A program made the translations under genes and the position numbers. A DNA stretch of 64,000 nucleotides from JBMDXK01 sp048594375 (GTDB lineage Bacteria; Pseudomonadota; Alphaproteobacteria; Rhizobiales; Methylopilaceae). Below, piece by piece: positions 9,037 to 18,676 of this stretch; position 1 is the stretch's first letter, and each line of letters begins with the position of its first letter. The notes below the pieces were generated by a model. That model saw nothing but the letters and a program-made list of their open reading frames with translations. It did not search any database and was not told where the DNA came from. The stretch spans positions 62,001 through 126,000 of the forward strand of contig JBMDXK010000041.1 of NCBI GenBank assembly GCA_048594375.1. Reading direction: 5' to 3'.

Positions 9037-9151
9037 CGCATGAAATAGGCCTCACCCGTGGGGCAGATATGAATTTTCATTTTTGTTCAGCCTCTACCAC
9101 AATGCCGTATTAAAAACGCATTGGCTTAAAAGGTTGACAAGGAGTAGTACT

Positions 9152-9286
9152 GTGAAACGCACTTATCAACCCAGCAAACTGGTGCGCAAGCGCCGCCATG
9201 GTTTCCGCGCACGCTGTGCCACCGTTGGTGGTCGCCGCGTTCTCGCAGCACGCCGCGCACGCGGTCGCAAGCGTTTGTCTGCTTAA
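9152..9286 (+). CDS. rpmH: 50S ribosomal protein L34
   Basis: L34 is a small basic protein of the large ribosomal subunit. The 44 residues are the full family length and begin MKRTYQPSKL with the Arg/Lys-rich RKRRHGFRAR. The start is a GTG at 9152, eight bases after AAGGAG at 9138-9143; an in-frame ATG at 9083 lies upstream of this strong ribosome binding site and is rejected. It opens the conserved rpmH-rnpA-yidC cluster, with rnpA 14 bases behind. Confidence 0.97.
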   Translation: MKRTYQPSKLVRKRRHGFRARCATVGGRRVLAARRARGRKRLSA

Positions 9287-9300
9287 GCGACTTTGAGGGT

Positions 9301-9804
9301 GTGGTGAGCTTGGATCCCGCTCCCTTGAAAGAAACAGGTGCGCTGCCGCATTTAAACCGCTTGAAAAAGCGGCCACAATTTATGGCGGCTGCAAAAGGAA
9401 GGCGCTTTCATACAGAATATTTTTCGTTGCAAATCATGCAGCGGAAAGATTTTGGTGGTGAAGCGCCTTTATTGTGTTCGCGTTTTGGTATTACCATTAC
9501 CAAGAAAGAAGGTTCGGCGGTTGAGCGCAATCGGATGCGCCGTCGGCTGCGGCACGCTTTAACATCGTGCATGGAAAAAGCGCGCATTGATTGTGACTAT
9601 GTGCTGATTGTGCGTCGCCCACTGCTGACAATTTCACATCAAACACTCCTCCACGAACTAACAACGGCGCTTAAACGCGGCAAGCCGCACGATAAGGATT
9701 ATATGCCTCTTCCTTATAATGCAGGGAAGAAGCGCCCTAAGAAATCAGGTGCTATGCCTTATCCAGAGAGCAGGACTCTTCAAGTGGAAAAAACAGGTCA
9801 TTAA
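9301..9804 (+). CDS. rnpA: Ribonuclease P protein component
   Basis: Protein subunit of RNase P, which assists the catalytic RNA in maturing tRNA 5' ends. The RNR motif is visible in AVERNRMRRRLRHAL, and the N-terminal LKKRPQF block is typical. At 167 residues it is longer than most RnpA because of a basic tail after about residue 130 (YNAGKKRPKK). The start is one of two tandem GTG codons at 9301 and 9304, behind GAGGG. No yidD follows before yidC. Confidence 0.93.
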   Translation: MVSLDPAPLKETGALPHLNRLKKRPQFMAAAKGRRFHTEYFSLQIMQRKDFGGEAPLLCSRFGITITKKEGSAVERNRMRRRLRHALTSCMEKARIDCDYVLIVRRPLLTISHQTLLHELTTALKRGKPHDKDYMPLPYNAGKKRPKKSGAMPYPESRTLQVEKTGH

Positions 9805-9911
9805 GGGTGTCTGGCATCCAAAATGAAAGTTTAATATTGAATTAAGCGGCAATACGCGCTACCCGTTCGGGGTCTTTATCCTGAAGATGGTAATTCAAGT
9901 AAGGTTTTTTC

Positions 9912-11717
9912 ATGCAGAACAACAAGAATCTCATTGTGGCAGTGCTGTTGTCCGTCTTTGTTTTGTTGGGCTGGGAATATTTTTACGGGATGCCGCAGCG
10001 AGAACGCGTGGCACGCAATACTCCTCAGGATAACGTGCAGACACAACAGGTTCAGGCGGAAGCTCCGACCCTATCCACTGCGCCGCAACCTGAAAGCAAT
10101 ACAGCGCAAGTGCCGGGCGTTTTGGCAGAGCGTATGACTGCAACACCTGCGCAGCGTATTACAATTGACACACCGCGTCTGAACGGAACGATCTCGGTTC
10201 GCGGTGGACGCTTGGACGATCTCAAGCTGAAAGACTATCAGGAGACTGTTGAAAAAGGCAGTCCGAATATTGTGCTGCTTGCTCCGGAGGGCAGTGCGAA
10301 TCCTTTTTATGCGGAATATGGCTGGGTAGCAGGTGCTGGAGAAACGGTTGCTTTGCCCAACTCACAAACGGAATGGCAGGCTGATTCCAGTCAGGTGCTT
10401 GGTGTAGAAAAGCCTGTGACATTAACATGGGATAACGGTGCGGGGCTGACATTTACGCGTGTTATCAGCGTGGATAAAGACTATCTGTTCACCGTAAAAG
10501 ATACGGTCGCCAATAACACTGAAAATCCTGTAAATCTGCATCCTTATGCGCTTATTTCCCGGCATGGGTTACCGCATGTATCCGGCTATTACATTTTGCA
10601 TGAGGGCTTGTTGGGCTATTTTGGTGATGGCGCCAGTGAAGGTCTGAAAGAAATCAGCTATAAATCGCTCATTGATGATGAACCGACACAGAATTTTCAA
10701 GCCAACACAGGCTGGCTAGGCATTACAGATAAATACTGGGCGGCTGCGCTCGTGCCTCCACAAGGCGAACAATTCAATGCGCGGTTCACTTCACCCCGCA
10801 CAGGCAATCGGTTGTTCCAGACAGATTATCTGCTCACAGCAAAGACTGTTCCGGTAAAGGGCGAAGTCACTCTTGAAAGTCATTTGTTTGCGGGCGCAAA
10901 AGAAGTGGCTGTCATAGATCAATATGAGTCTAGGAACAATATACCGCGGTTTGAACTGATGATTGACTGGGGATGGTTTTATTTCATCACCAAGCCATTG
11001 TTCAGCATGATTGACTGGTTTTATAAACTTGTCGGAAACTTCGGTGTTGCTATTCTTCTTGTGACCGTTGTCATCAAGCTTATTTTCTTCCCATTGGCAA
11101 ACAAGTCATATGTTTCAATGGCTAAAATGAAAAAAGTACAGCCAGAACTGACCCGTATTCGCGATCAGTACAAATCAGACCGCGTAAAGCAACAGCAAGC
11201 AATGATGGAGCTTTACAAAAAGGAAAAAATCAATCCATTGGCGGGTTGTTTGCCTATTTTGCTGCAAATTCCAGTATTTTTTGCGCTTTATAAAGTTTTG
11301 TTCATCACCATTGAAATGCGTCATGCGCCGTTCTTTGGCTGGATAAGAGATTTGGCAGCGCCCGATCCCACAACCATTTTTAACCTGTTCGGTTTAATTC
11401 CATGGGATCCGCCATCCTTGCTCATGCTGGGTATCTGGCCTATCCTGATGGGTATAACCATGTTTGTGCAAATGCAGATGAATCCTGCGCCGCCCGATCC
11501 TACACAGGCTATGATTTTCACTTACATGCCCATCCTTTTCACGTTCATGCTGGCCTCCTTCCCCGCTGGTCTGGTAATTTACTGGACATGGAATAACTTC
11601 CTTTCCATCCTGCAACAGTGGGTTATCATGCGCAAGCAAGGGGCAAAGGTCGAACTGTTCGATAATCTGGGGCGATTATTCCGCCGTAAGAAAAATTCTG
11701 ACAACGTTAAAGTGTAA
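9912..11717 (+). CDS. yidC: Membrane protein insertase YidC
   Basis: YidC inserts and folds inner-membrane proteins, alone or with SecYEG. The 601 residues give the proteobacterial layout: an N-terminal anchor at about 5-25, a large periplasmic beta domain to about 350, then the conserved five-helix core beginning GNFGVAILLVTVVIKLIFFP. A cytoplasmic hairpin follows (MAKMKKVQPELTRIRDQYK). Later segments include NPLAGCLPILLQIPVFFALY and ASFPAGLVIYWTWNN. It lies 107 bases behind rnpA with no yidD between, and dapD starts 13 bases after it. Confidence 0.97.
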   Translation: MQNNKNLIVAVLLSVFVLLGWEYFYGMPQRERVARNTPQDNVQTQQVQAEAPTLSTAPQPESNTAQVPGVLAERMTATPAQRITIDTPRLNGTISVRGGRLDDLKLKDYQETVEKGSPNIVLLAPEGSANPFYAEYGWVAGAGETVALPNSQTEWQADSSQVLGVEKPVTLTWDNGAGLTFTRVISVDKDYLFTVKDTVANNTENPVNLHPYALISRHGLPHVSGYYILHEGLLGYFGDGASEGLKEISYKSLIDDEPTQNFQANTGWLGITDKYWAAALVPPQGEQFNARFTSPRTGNRLFQTDYLLTAKTVPVKGEVTLESHLFAGAKEVAVIDQYESRNNIPRFELMIDWGWFYFITKPLFSMIDWFYKLVGNFGVAILLVTVVIKLIFFPLANKSYVSMAKMKKVQPELTRIRDQYKSDRVKQQQAMMELYKKEKINPLAGCLPILLQIPVFFALYKVLFITIEMRHAPFFGWIRDLAAPDPTTIFNLFGLIPWDPPSLLMLGIWPILMGITMFVQMQMNPAPPDPTQAMIFTYMPILFTFMLASFPAGLVIYWTWNNFLSILQQWVIMRKQGAKVELFDNLGRLFRRKKNSDNVKV

Positions 11718-11730
11718 GGTTTTGCGAACA

Positions 11731-12573
11731 ATGGCACACTCACAATTACACGCCATCATTGATAGCGCATGGGAAAACAGAGCTGAAATCAGCATCAGCA
11801 CACAAGGAGAAGTGCGTGATGCTGTGGCTGAGGCTTTGGCTCTGCTGGATGCCGGTTCCTTGCGGGTCGCCGAAAATCAGGATGGTCGCTGGATTGTCAA
11901 TCAATGGCTTAAAAAAGCCGTTCTGCTATCTTTTCGTTTGAATGACATGGAATTGATAGCCAATGGTCCCGGTGATGCGCCGTGGTGGGATAAAGTGCCT
12001 TCCAAATTTGTTGGCTGGGATGCAGAGCGCTTCCGCAAAGCCGGTTTTCGTGCTGTTCCCAATGCTGTGGTGCGGCATTCAGCCTATATTGCGCCCAGCG
12101 TCGTGTTGATGCCCTCTTTTGTGAATGTTGGCGCTTTCGTTGATGAAGGCACCATGGTTGATACATGGGCAACGGTCGGCTCTTGTGCGCAGATTGGTAA
12201 GCGGGTGCATATTTCCGGCGGTGCGGGCATTGGCGGCGTTCTGGAGCCGTTGCAGGCAGGGCCAGTCATCATTGAGGACGATTGCTTCATTGGCGCACGT
12301 TCGGAAGTGGCAGAAGGTGTCGTTGTCCGGCAGGGTGCTGTGCTGTCCATGGGGGTCTATCTGGGTGCCTCCACTAAAATTATTGATCGCACAACCGGCA
12401 AAATTTATGTGGGTGAAGTGCCTGCTTACTCAGTGGTGGTGCCGGGCAGCCTTCCGGGCAAACCGCTACCGGATGGAACACCAGGGCCAAGTCTGTATTG
12501 TGCCGTGATTGTCAAGCAGGTTGATGCGCAGACACGTTCAAAAACCAGCATAAATGAACTGCTGCGTGATTAA
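11731..12573 (+). CDS. dapD: 2,3,4,5-tetrahydropyridine-2,6-dicarboxylate N-succinyltransferase
   Basis: DapD succinylates tetrahydrodipicolinate in the lysine and diaminopimelate pathway. The 280 residues end in a left-handed beta-helix of hexapeptide repeats, with ISGGAGIGGVLEP and the region DDCFIGARSEV-AEGVVVRQGAVLSMGV. I chose the ATG at 11731 (MAHSQLH); a TTG three codons earlier is less likely. It lies 13 bases behind yidC and is followed by dapE, the enzyme two steps later in the same pathway. Confidence 0.96.
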   Translation: MAHSQLHAIIDSAWENRAEISISTQGEVRDAVAEALALLDAGSLRVAENQDGRWIVNQWLKKAVLLSFRLNDMELIANGPGDAPWWDKVPSKFVGWDAERFRKAGFRAVPNAVVRHSAYIAPSVVLMPSFVNVGAFVDEGTMVDTWATVGSCAQIGKRVHISGGAGIGGVLEPLQAGPVIIEDDCFIGARSEVAEGVVVRQGAVLSMGVYLGASTKIIDRTTGKIYVGEVPAYSVVVPGSLPGKPLPDGTPGPSLYCAVIVKQVDAQTRSKTSINELLRD

Positions 12574-12631
12574 GTGTTGCTTCAAGGTGAGTATGATGCG
12601 TTGAGTGCATGAATACAGGTGAGGGTTGTTG

Positions 12632-13804
12632 ATGGATACCATTGCACTTGGGCAAGCACTCATCCAGTGCCAAAGCGTTACGCCAGAGGAGGGGGGCGCT
12701 CTAGCACTTCTTGAGAAAATTCTTGCAAAAGCAGGATTTACGGTCAGCCGCCCCGTTTTTTCAGAAACCGGGCAAGCAGACGTTGAAAATCTCTATGCCC
12801 GTTTTGGTACCCAAGAGCCTGTATTTGTGTTTGCGGGTCACACCGATGTTGTGCCTGTAGGGGATGAAGCCGCATGGTTATACCCACCCTTTGCAGGAAA
12901 AATTGATAAAGAGATTCTCTATGGCCGCGGTGCGGTTGATATGAAGGGCGGGGTTGCGGCGATGGTAAGTGCCGCATTGCGTTTTCTTGAAAAGAACGGC
13001 GGAAAAATCAACGGTTCTATCGTTTTTCTCATTACGGGAGACGAAGAAGGGCCAGCTGTTAACGGTACAAAAAAGCTGCTGGAATGGGCGGCACAAAAAG
13101 GCGAAACATTTTCCCATTGCGTGCTGGGGGAGCCAACCAGTGTTGAAACGCTGGGCGATACGCTAAAAATTGGCCGTCGTGGCTCACTGTCCGGCATACT
13201 GACTGTGGCGGGAGTGCAGGGCCATGTAGCCTATCCGCACCGTGCCAACAATCCCATGCGTATTGTACCGAAGATTCTGGGCAGCCTTATGCAGCCACTG
13301 GATTCGGGAACAGCACATTTCGATGCTTCCAATCTGGAAATTGTCAGCATTGATACTGGCAATACGGCTTTTAATGTCATTCCAGCCAGTGTTAAAATCC
13401 GGTTTAATGTGCGCTATAATGATAATTTTACAATTGAAAGCCTACAGCAAACGCTTTTGAAGCGCATCGCGCCGTATCAGGAAAATTACACTCTGGCGCT
13501 TGATTTTCTTGAAAATGCGTCTGCATCTTTTATAACTCAGCCGGGTGCATTCATTTCCCTTCTGGCGGAAACTGTGAATGCGGTAACGGGGCATACCCCT
13601 AACCTTTCCACCGGGGGAGGCACATCCGATGCGCGCTTTATCAAAGACTTTTGCCCTGTTGTAGAATTGGGATTGGTTGGCACTACTATGCATCAGGTTG
13701 ATGAATGCGTGCCGCTGGCAGAATTGCGTCAGGTTACCGATCTTTATGAGGAAATCCTCAAGCGGTATTTTGCCGTGAGCATGGAGCCAAGTCCGTCAAA
13801 ATAG
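12632..13804 (+). CDS. dapE: Succinyl-diaminopimelate desuccinylase
   Basis: M20-family zinc enzyme that removes succinate from N-succinyl-LL-diaminopimelate. Metal ligands and the general base are seen at His70 and Asp72 (FAGHTDVVPVGD), Asp103 (GRGAVDMKGG) and Glu138/Glu139 (TGDEEGPAVNGT). The C-terminal GGGTSDARFI is the family signature. The ATG at 12632 has GAGGG six bases upstream; the TTG codons just before it are not needed. The length of 390 residues is normal. It faces truA, which ends 62 bases further on. Confidence 0.96.
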   Translation: MDTIALGQALIQCQSVTPEEGGALALLEKILAKAGFTVSRPVFSETGQADVENLYARFGTQEPVFVFAGHTDVVPVGDEAAWLYPPFAGKIDKEILYGRGAVDMKGGVAAMVSAALRFLEKNGGKINGSIVFLITGDEEGPAVNGTKKLLEWAAQKGETFSHCVLGEPTSVETLGDTLKIGRRGSLSGILTVAGVQGHVAYPHRANNPMRIVPKILGSLMQPLDSGTAHFDASNLEIVSIDTGNTAFNVIPASVKIRFNVRYNDNFTIESLQQTLLKRIAPYQENYTLALDFLENASASFITQPGAFISLLAETVNAVTGHTPNLSTGGGTSDARFIKDFCPVVELGLVGTTMHQVDECVPLAELRQVTDLYEEILKRYFAVSMEPSPSK

Positions 13805-13866
13805 ATTTTTTGCAAGAAAAAAATCCTGTTATCAAATAATAGCTTAAAGTAGTTTATGTGAAAATT

Positions 13867-14622
13867 TTAACTGATATCACTATAATCCACCTGCATGAAA
13901 TATAAGCCTTCAGGGGGTGCAACTGCGCCGCAATATTTTCGGTCTTGCGCGTCTAATGCTTTGCGTAAAGCGAGTGGATGCCATTTTCCTTCACCCACCA
14001 GCTTCAAACTGCCAGCCAGCGAGCGCACTTGATTGTGCAAAAAAGAACGGGCAATCACCCGCAGCACAACACATTCTCCTTCGCGGAAAACGTCAAGAGT
14101 ATCAAGGGTTCTGATAGGGTTTTTGGCTTGGCAATGAATAGAGCGGAACGTGGTAAAATCATGCCTGCCTAAAATTGTTTGTGCTGATTCGTGCATGATA
14201 GACGAATCAAGGGGGCGAGGGACACGCCAAGCGCGGTTTTTTTCAAGAGCAAGAGGCGACCTTCGGTCAACAAGCCGGTAATGATAGGTGCGGCGAATGG
14301 CTGAGAAACGGGCGTCGAAACTGTCGTCAACGGCTTGTGCGCTGAGGATAACGATAGGGTGTCCTCTCATGGCGAGATGGGCATTTGTGGCATCCCGAAT
14401 CGTTTTGAGCGACCAGTTTTTGCCAAGATCCACATGCGCCACCTGCCCGCGCGCATGGACACCTGCATCGGTACGTCCAGCACCCTTGACCGCAACAGTT
14501 TCACAGGAAAAGGCATAGATAGCCTCTTCCACCGCTTGCTGGATGGAGGGTGCATTGGCTTGCCGTTGCCAGCCGGCGTAGGGCGTTCCATCATATTCAA
14601 TGGTAAGTTTATAGCGGGGCAT
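13867..14622 (-). CDS. truA: tRNA pseudouridine(38-40) synthase
   Basis: TruA isomerises uridines 38-40 in the anticodon arm. The catalytic Asp52 lies in the signature GAGRTDAGVHARGQ at 47-60. The ATG at 14622 gives 251 residues starting MPRYKLTIEYDGT, the typical TruA N terminus; a longer frame to 14736 inside fmt is rejected. The start shares one base with the fmt stop (TGATG), so the two are translationally coupled within def-fmt-truA. Confidence 0.96.
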   Translation of the reverse strand: MPRYKLTIEYDGTPYAGWQRQANAPSIQQAVEEAIYAFSCETVAVKGAGRTDAGVHARGQVAHVDLGKNWSLKTIRDATNAHLAMRGHPIVILSAQAVDDSFDARFSAIRRTYHYRLVDRRSPLALEKNRAWRVPRPLDSSIMHESAQTILGRHDFTTFRSIHCQAKNPIRTLDTLDVFREGECVVLRVIARSFLHNQVRSLAGSLKLVGEGKWHPLALRKALDAQDRKYCGAVAPPEGLYFMQVDYSDIS

Positions 14623-15557
14623 CAGGAAAAGGTAAAATCGGGGGATAAGCGAGCGCCTAATGCAAATTCGGAAAATTTCATCGGAGATTTTCCGGCGCGT
14701 TGCACGGTGACCAGCTTTAATGCTCCTTCTCCACAACCGACAACACCTTCAGAATCAAGAAGTTTTCCAGCGCTGCCAGAAGTGTTATCCACAGGTTCGG
14801 TTTGCAGGATTTTCAGACGCTCTTCGCCTTTTCCAAGGTCAGCATTGCACCATGCACCCGGGAAGGGGGAGAGACCACGGACTTGGTTATGCAGATTCCG
14901 GGCGGAGCAATTCCAATTGATCCGGCTATCGGCGGCAGTGATTTTTGCCGCATAAGTGGCTTTGCTATCATCTTGATTTACAAGGGATAATCCGCCGCGT
15001 TCCAAGGCGCCAAGGGCGCGGTGCATCAGGTCTGCGCCAAGGTGGGAAAGCCGATCATGGATGTCCTGGGCAGTATCATTATCACTGATAGGAATAGCTT
15101 CTTGCATAGCCACCGCGCCGGTATCAAGTCCAATATCCATCTTCATGATACCAACACCCGTCATGGTATCGCCCTGCATGATCGCGCGTTGAATGGGTGC
15201 GGCGCCGCGCCAGCGGGGCAGCAGGGAGGCATGAACATTGTAACAGCCATGCACCGTTCCATCAAGAATTTCTTGGGGTAACAGCAACCCATAAGCAACC
15301 ACAACCGCCACATCTGCTTGCAGCGCGCGGAATTCTTCAATAACCGGAGCGGAGCGGAGTGAAACATGCGGAATAACCGGAATGCCCAGCTTGTCCGCAA
15401 ACACATGCACCGGCGAGCGGGTTTCCTTCATGCCACGCCCGGCAGGCTTTGGCGCACGGGTATAAACTGCGCATACATCATGCCCTGCACCAATGATTTC
15501 TGATAATGTGGGAACAGAAAATTCGGGTGTCCCCATAAAGATGACGCGCAGGCTCAT
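14622..15557 (-). CDS. fmt: Methionyl-tRNA formyltransferase
   Basis: Fmt formylates the initiator Met-tRNA using 10-formyltetrahydrofolate. It begins MSLRVIFMGTPEFSVP. The active-site block VHASLLPRWRGAAPIQ is present, with Asn107, His109 and Asp145 (in KMDIGLDTG) as the probable catalytic residues. The length of 311 residues is standard. The start overlaps the def stop by four bases (ATGA at 15554-15557), so formylation and deformylation enzymes are made together. Confidence 0.97.
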   Translation of the reverse strand: MSLRVIFMGTPEFSVPTLSEIIGAGHDVCAVYTRAPKPAGRGMKETRSPVHVFADKLGIPVIPHVSLRSAPVIEEFRALQADVAVVVAYGLLLPQEILDGTVHGCYNVHASLLPRWRGAAPIQRAIMQGDTMTGVGIMKMDIGLDTGAVAMQEAIPISDNDTAQDIHDRLSHLGADLMHRALGALERGGLSLVNQDDSKATYAAKITAADSRINWNCSARNLHNQVRGLSPFPGAWCNADLGKGEERLKILQTEPVDNTSGSAGKLLDSEGVVGCGEGALKLVTVQRAGKSPMKFSEFALGARLSPDFTFS

Positions 15558-16150
15558 GATGCTTCTTCTTGTGGTGCTGCCGTCTCTTCGGAAGTTTCAC
15601 GCGGTTTGCGCAAACGGGGTTCAGGCAGAATGGGTGCGCCGCCGGTGCGTTTGGCATTCTTTGTAAATTTACGCACCACCATATCCCGTTTCAGCTTCGA
15701 GATATAATCAATGAACAGGATACCATTCAAGTGGTCAATTTCATGCTGGACACAAGTTGCCAGAATATCCGTGGCATGGATTTCCTGCTCGGCGCCTTCG
15801 CGATCCAGAAACCTGACCTTTACTTCTGCAGGACGAGTCACTTCCTCATAATATTCCGGGATTGAAAGGCAGCCTTCATCATAAACGGAGGTTTCTTGTG
15901 ATGACCATGTAATCTCAGGGTTTATCATCACGAGAGGCGCGGGAGCCTCTCCATCACGGGAAACATCCAGCACAATAATGCGTTGCAGGACGCCAATCTG
16001 CGGGGCAGCAAGCCCGATACCTGCTGCCGCATACATGGTGGCGAGCATGTCATCCGCAAGTGCGCGAACAGTGTCATCAATAGCCGCGATTTCGGCTGCA
16101 CGCTGGCGCAGAACATCATCAGGCAGAAGGTGAATAGGGCGTATTGTCAT
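15554..16150 (-). CDS. def: Peptide deformylase
   Basis: Metalloenzyme that removes the formyl group from nascent proteins. The three family motifs are intact: GIGLAAPQIGV, EGCLSIPE (Cys ligand) and QHEIDHLNGILF (two His ligands and the catalytic Glu). It has 198 residues, with a charged C-terminal tail of about 25 residues (from EPRLRKPRE onward) beyond the core. The start is the ATG at 16150; an ATG at 16156 is an alternative. It is the first gene of def-fmt-truA. Confidence 0.96.
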   Translation of the reverse strand: MTIRPIHLLPDDVLRQRAAEIAAIDDTVRALADDMLATMYAAAGIGLAAPQIGVLQRIIVLDVSRDGEAPAPLVMINPEITWSSQETSVYDEGCLSIPEYYEEVTRPAEVKVRFLDREGAEQEIHATDILATCVQHEIDHLNGILFIDYISKLKRDMVVRKFTKNAKRTGGAPILPEPRLRKPRETSEETAAPQEEAS

Positions 16151-16249
16151 GCACATGTCTTTAGCACAACGCGCGGCAGGGTCAAGAATAGAACAAGGTT
16201 ATAAAATGCGAAAACAGCAAGAGATTTTAAAAATATAGCAATTTTAGCA

Positions 16250-16335
16250 AAAGCGCATACGGTTTTAGAATGCGTTCGTTATTAATTGGCTTGATATGAG
16301 CTCTATAAAGCTACGCTCCCAATAAAAGAGCGTAG
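16250..16335. repeat. Palindromic intergenic element family (element ii)
   Basis: Two parts. The left part, AAAGCGCAT...TTTTAGAATGCGTTCG (16250-16278), resembles 45490-45518. The right part, GAGCTCTATAAAG, leads into a hairpin with stem CTACGCTC (16311-16318) paired with GAGCGTAG (16328-16335). On the minus strand the hairpin follows the stop of the 696-residue gene at 16361 and may terminate it, although the T run is weak. Confidence 0.45.
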
Positions 16336-16360
16336 TTCAAATTTATGAGCAATATATCTT

Positions 16361-18451
16361 TTATTTATTGTCATTCTCATCAAGGAATTGCATCATTTTC
16401 TTCCATGAATCTTCACGAGACATGTCGTCGGTGCCTACTGTGACAGTTCCATCCTTCAATTCAACTTTATGTTTATCAATATTGTTGGGCATAATCTCTT
16501 GGGAGACAATGAAGCCATGGCCTTTTACGTCCACTTTCCAGATAGCATTACCGTCTTTGTAATTGCCTTCCAGTAATTCGATTGTCGGTTTTCCTTCTTT
16601 AAAGGCATCTGTGTGCATGGAACCATAACGAGCATCATTGTCACCTACACTTCGCCAAAGAAGCTGGTCGTGCCCATTTTTGGCCAGATTGGTGAGTTTC
16701 TTAAAGGTCGTTTTGTCCTTTTCCTCGGTACTCATTTTATCATAGTTATCAGGCTTTATTTTTAGAAGAGAGGAAAACAGGTGTTGAAGATCATAAAAAG
16801 CGTCATGTTTGGCGTTTTTTTCAACAAAGTAAGACTGGAACGGGCGTGTCCCCGTTTCGCCATCAACAAAGCCTTTTACAGCAAAGAACTCACGTTTTTC
16901 GCCATCAACTTCTGTGCTGCGCAATACAATACTTTCATAGTCAATGGCATGTTTGCCGGATGTATTGACAAAATCCATTTTCCAGCTGCGCTTGTTGAGA
17001 ATATTAATGGCGAGAGGATTATCTTTCTCGTCTTTGAGGGCGAGAGGATTACCTGCATCATCTTTGAGTGTTAAAACAGCTTTAAGGCGTCCTTGAATGG
17101 TTTTATCCTCGTTATTTTCAATATTGCCCATGTCAGCCCAATAACCTTCACCCTCCTTACCTTTCCATGCGTAACGGCCTCCACCCAGATCAATGACATT
17201 GCTTATATCGGTGTGTTTGCCATTGTCATATTCTTTTGCAGGTTTTGCATCGGGATTTTTTTCTTTCTGTTCATCCGTAACATAAAGATTAGGGGCGTAA
17301 TTTATCCACTTAATTCCCGTTTGACCTCGATCAAGAATTTTTTTGAAATCATCTGATGACGTATTTGCAGAGGAAGCCCAAACTTTCTCACCGCCTACAA
17401 AGAAGAGTTCTGCGCCATAAACTTCAACCTGATCTGTTCCCTTCACAAGGGATGCCATTTTATCCATGTCAAGATTATTTTTATCAAACATAACAGGGCT
17501 ACCTTCGGCAGGCTTTCCTGTAGTTTTATCTCGGAACCAGATCTTTACGCCTGTAATGCCGTCGCGGTATTTTTCTACTGTTTTATCTTTAACTTCAAGG
17601 GTACCATCTTTTTTTGCGACACCATCGACACCAACAATAAATTGATTGTCAGGATTTTCAGTATCTCTTTTTGAAGGCAGATCACCGCCTTTCCATTCCC
17701 CACTGCCTTTCACTTTTTTCATATCGTCAATGAAGGCTTTATCTGCTTGTGCAATATCAGATTCTTTATTGTCTTCGCGCAGATCAATTTCTTCTACCGC
17801 ATCCTTTTTATCATCTGCAGCATCCAATGTAATGTCGATGTCGCCATCAGAATTTTCTGTGGTGAGAGGGGTAGAAGAAGAGGCGCTTAAAATGCGGCCA
17901 AGCGCACCGCTCCCTGAAAGAGGCAGAGACCCGGAAGTCTCATCAAGCGAAATTTCAGTAGCATCATCATCGCCCCATATTAGCTCCTCACTCTCTTCGG
18001 GAATAGGACGTTTTGCGATGTCTGCAATATTATCATTAACCGGGGTATCGGGTTTTTCCGTGTCTGTCTCTTTGGGTGCGTCATCAGTGGTTGTTATGTC
18101 CGCAGTATCTTCAGATGTATCATCAGTGGTTGTAATTTCAGAAGTGTCTTCAGATGTTTCAGGCTCATTTTCGACAGCAGCAAAAGCCTCATCATCCCAT
18201 GCAAGAATTGCTTCCGCACCCAGAGGGGATTGCACACTTCCACCATACTCCGGCATTATTTCTTGTATCCAGGCAACAACCTTCTTGCCTTCTTTGGAAT
18301 CGTCAAGGTTTGTCAAGCCTTCGGCTTCCATGCGTTCTTTCAGCTCGGCTTCAAAATCGGAAAAGGCCGCAAGAGGCTGCGAAGGATTGGTATATGCTTG
18401 AAAATTGCCGACAATGCTGTCCAGAACTTTGTCGTTGATGGTTACAGACAT
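16361..18451 (-). CDS. Large acidic protein of unknown function, paralogue of 18677-19159
   Basis: I do not recognise this 696-residue protein. Residues 1 to about 92 form a module shared with the neighbouring 160-residue protein (FQAYTNPSQP, LTNLDDSKE, YGGSVQSPL, AWDD). Residues about 93-235 are acidic low-complexity sequence rich in Thr, Asp, Glu and Ser, with a short repeat around ITTTDDTSEDT. The rest is hydrophilic, with no membrane segment, signal peptide or Cys-rich site. GGAGG lies five bases before the ATG at 18451, so translation should be good. The gene is AT-richer than its neighbours. It may be a secreted or effector-like protein, which is a guess from composition. Confidence 0.75.
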   Translation of the reverse strand: MSVTINDKVLDSIVGNFQAYTNPSQPLAAFSDFEAELKERMEAEGLTNLDDSKEGKKVVAWIQEIMPEYGGSVQSPLGAEAILAWDDEAFAAVENEPETSEDTSEITTTDDTSEDTADITTTDDAPKETDTEKPDTPVNDNIADIAKRPIPEESEELIWGDDDATEISLDETSGSLPLSGSGALGRILSASSSTPLTTENSDGDIDITLDAADDKKDAVEEIDLREDNKESDIAQADKAFIDDMKKVKGSGEWKGGDLPSKRDTENPDNQFIVGVDGVAKKDGTLEVKDKTVEKYRDGITGVKIWFRDKTTGKPAEGSPVMFDKNNLDMDKMASLVKGTDQVEVYGAELFFVGGEKVWASSANTSSDDFKKILDRGQTGIKWINYAPNLYVTDEQKEKNPDAKPAKEYDNGKHTDISNVIDLGGGRYAWKGKEGEGYWADMGNIENNEDKTIQGRLKAVLTLKDDAGNPLALKDEKDNPLAINILNKRSWKMDFVNTSGKHAIDYESIVLRSTEVDGEKREFFAVKGFVDGETGTRPFQSYFVEKNAKHDAFYDLQHLFSSLLKIKPDNYDKMSTEEKDKTTFKKLTNLAKNGHDQLLWRSVGDNDARYGSMHTDAFKEGKPTIELLEGNYKDGNAIWKVDVKGHGFIVSQEIMPNNIDKHKVELKDGTVTVGTDDMSREDSWKKMMQFLDENDNK

Positions 18452-18676
18452 AACGCCTCCACAGACTTCACACTGAATGCATGATTGAAAGATACCATGC
18501 CTCTAATATAAAGATAATAACATAATTTAATACTATGTTAAGCTTTGCAAATGCTCAAGAGAATTATTTTCTCTGGTAAAATTAAAAGCATGTTAGGGTT
18601 AAGAAAATAGCGAAGATACCCGTTTTAGCGCAAGTGTATAGAGGTGGTTGTAGCCAAAACAAGGTAATCTGCGGCA

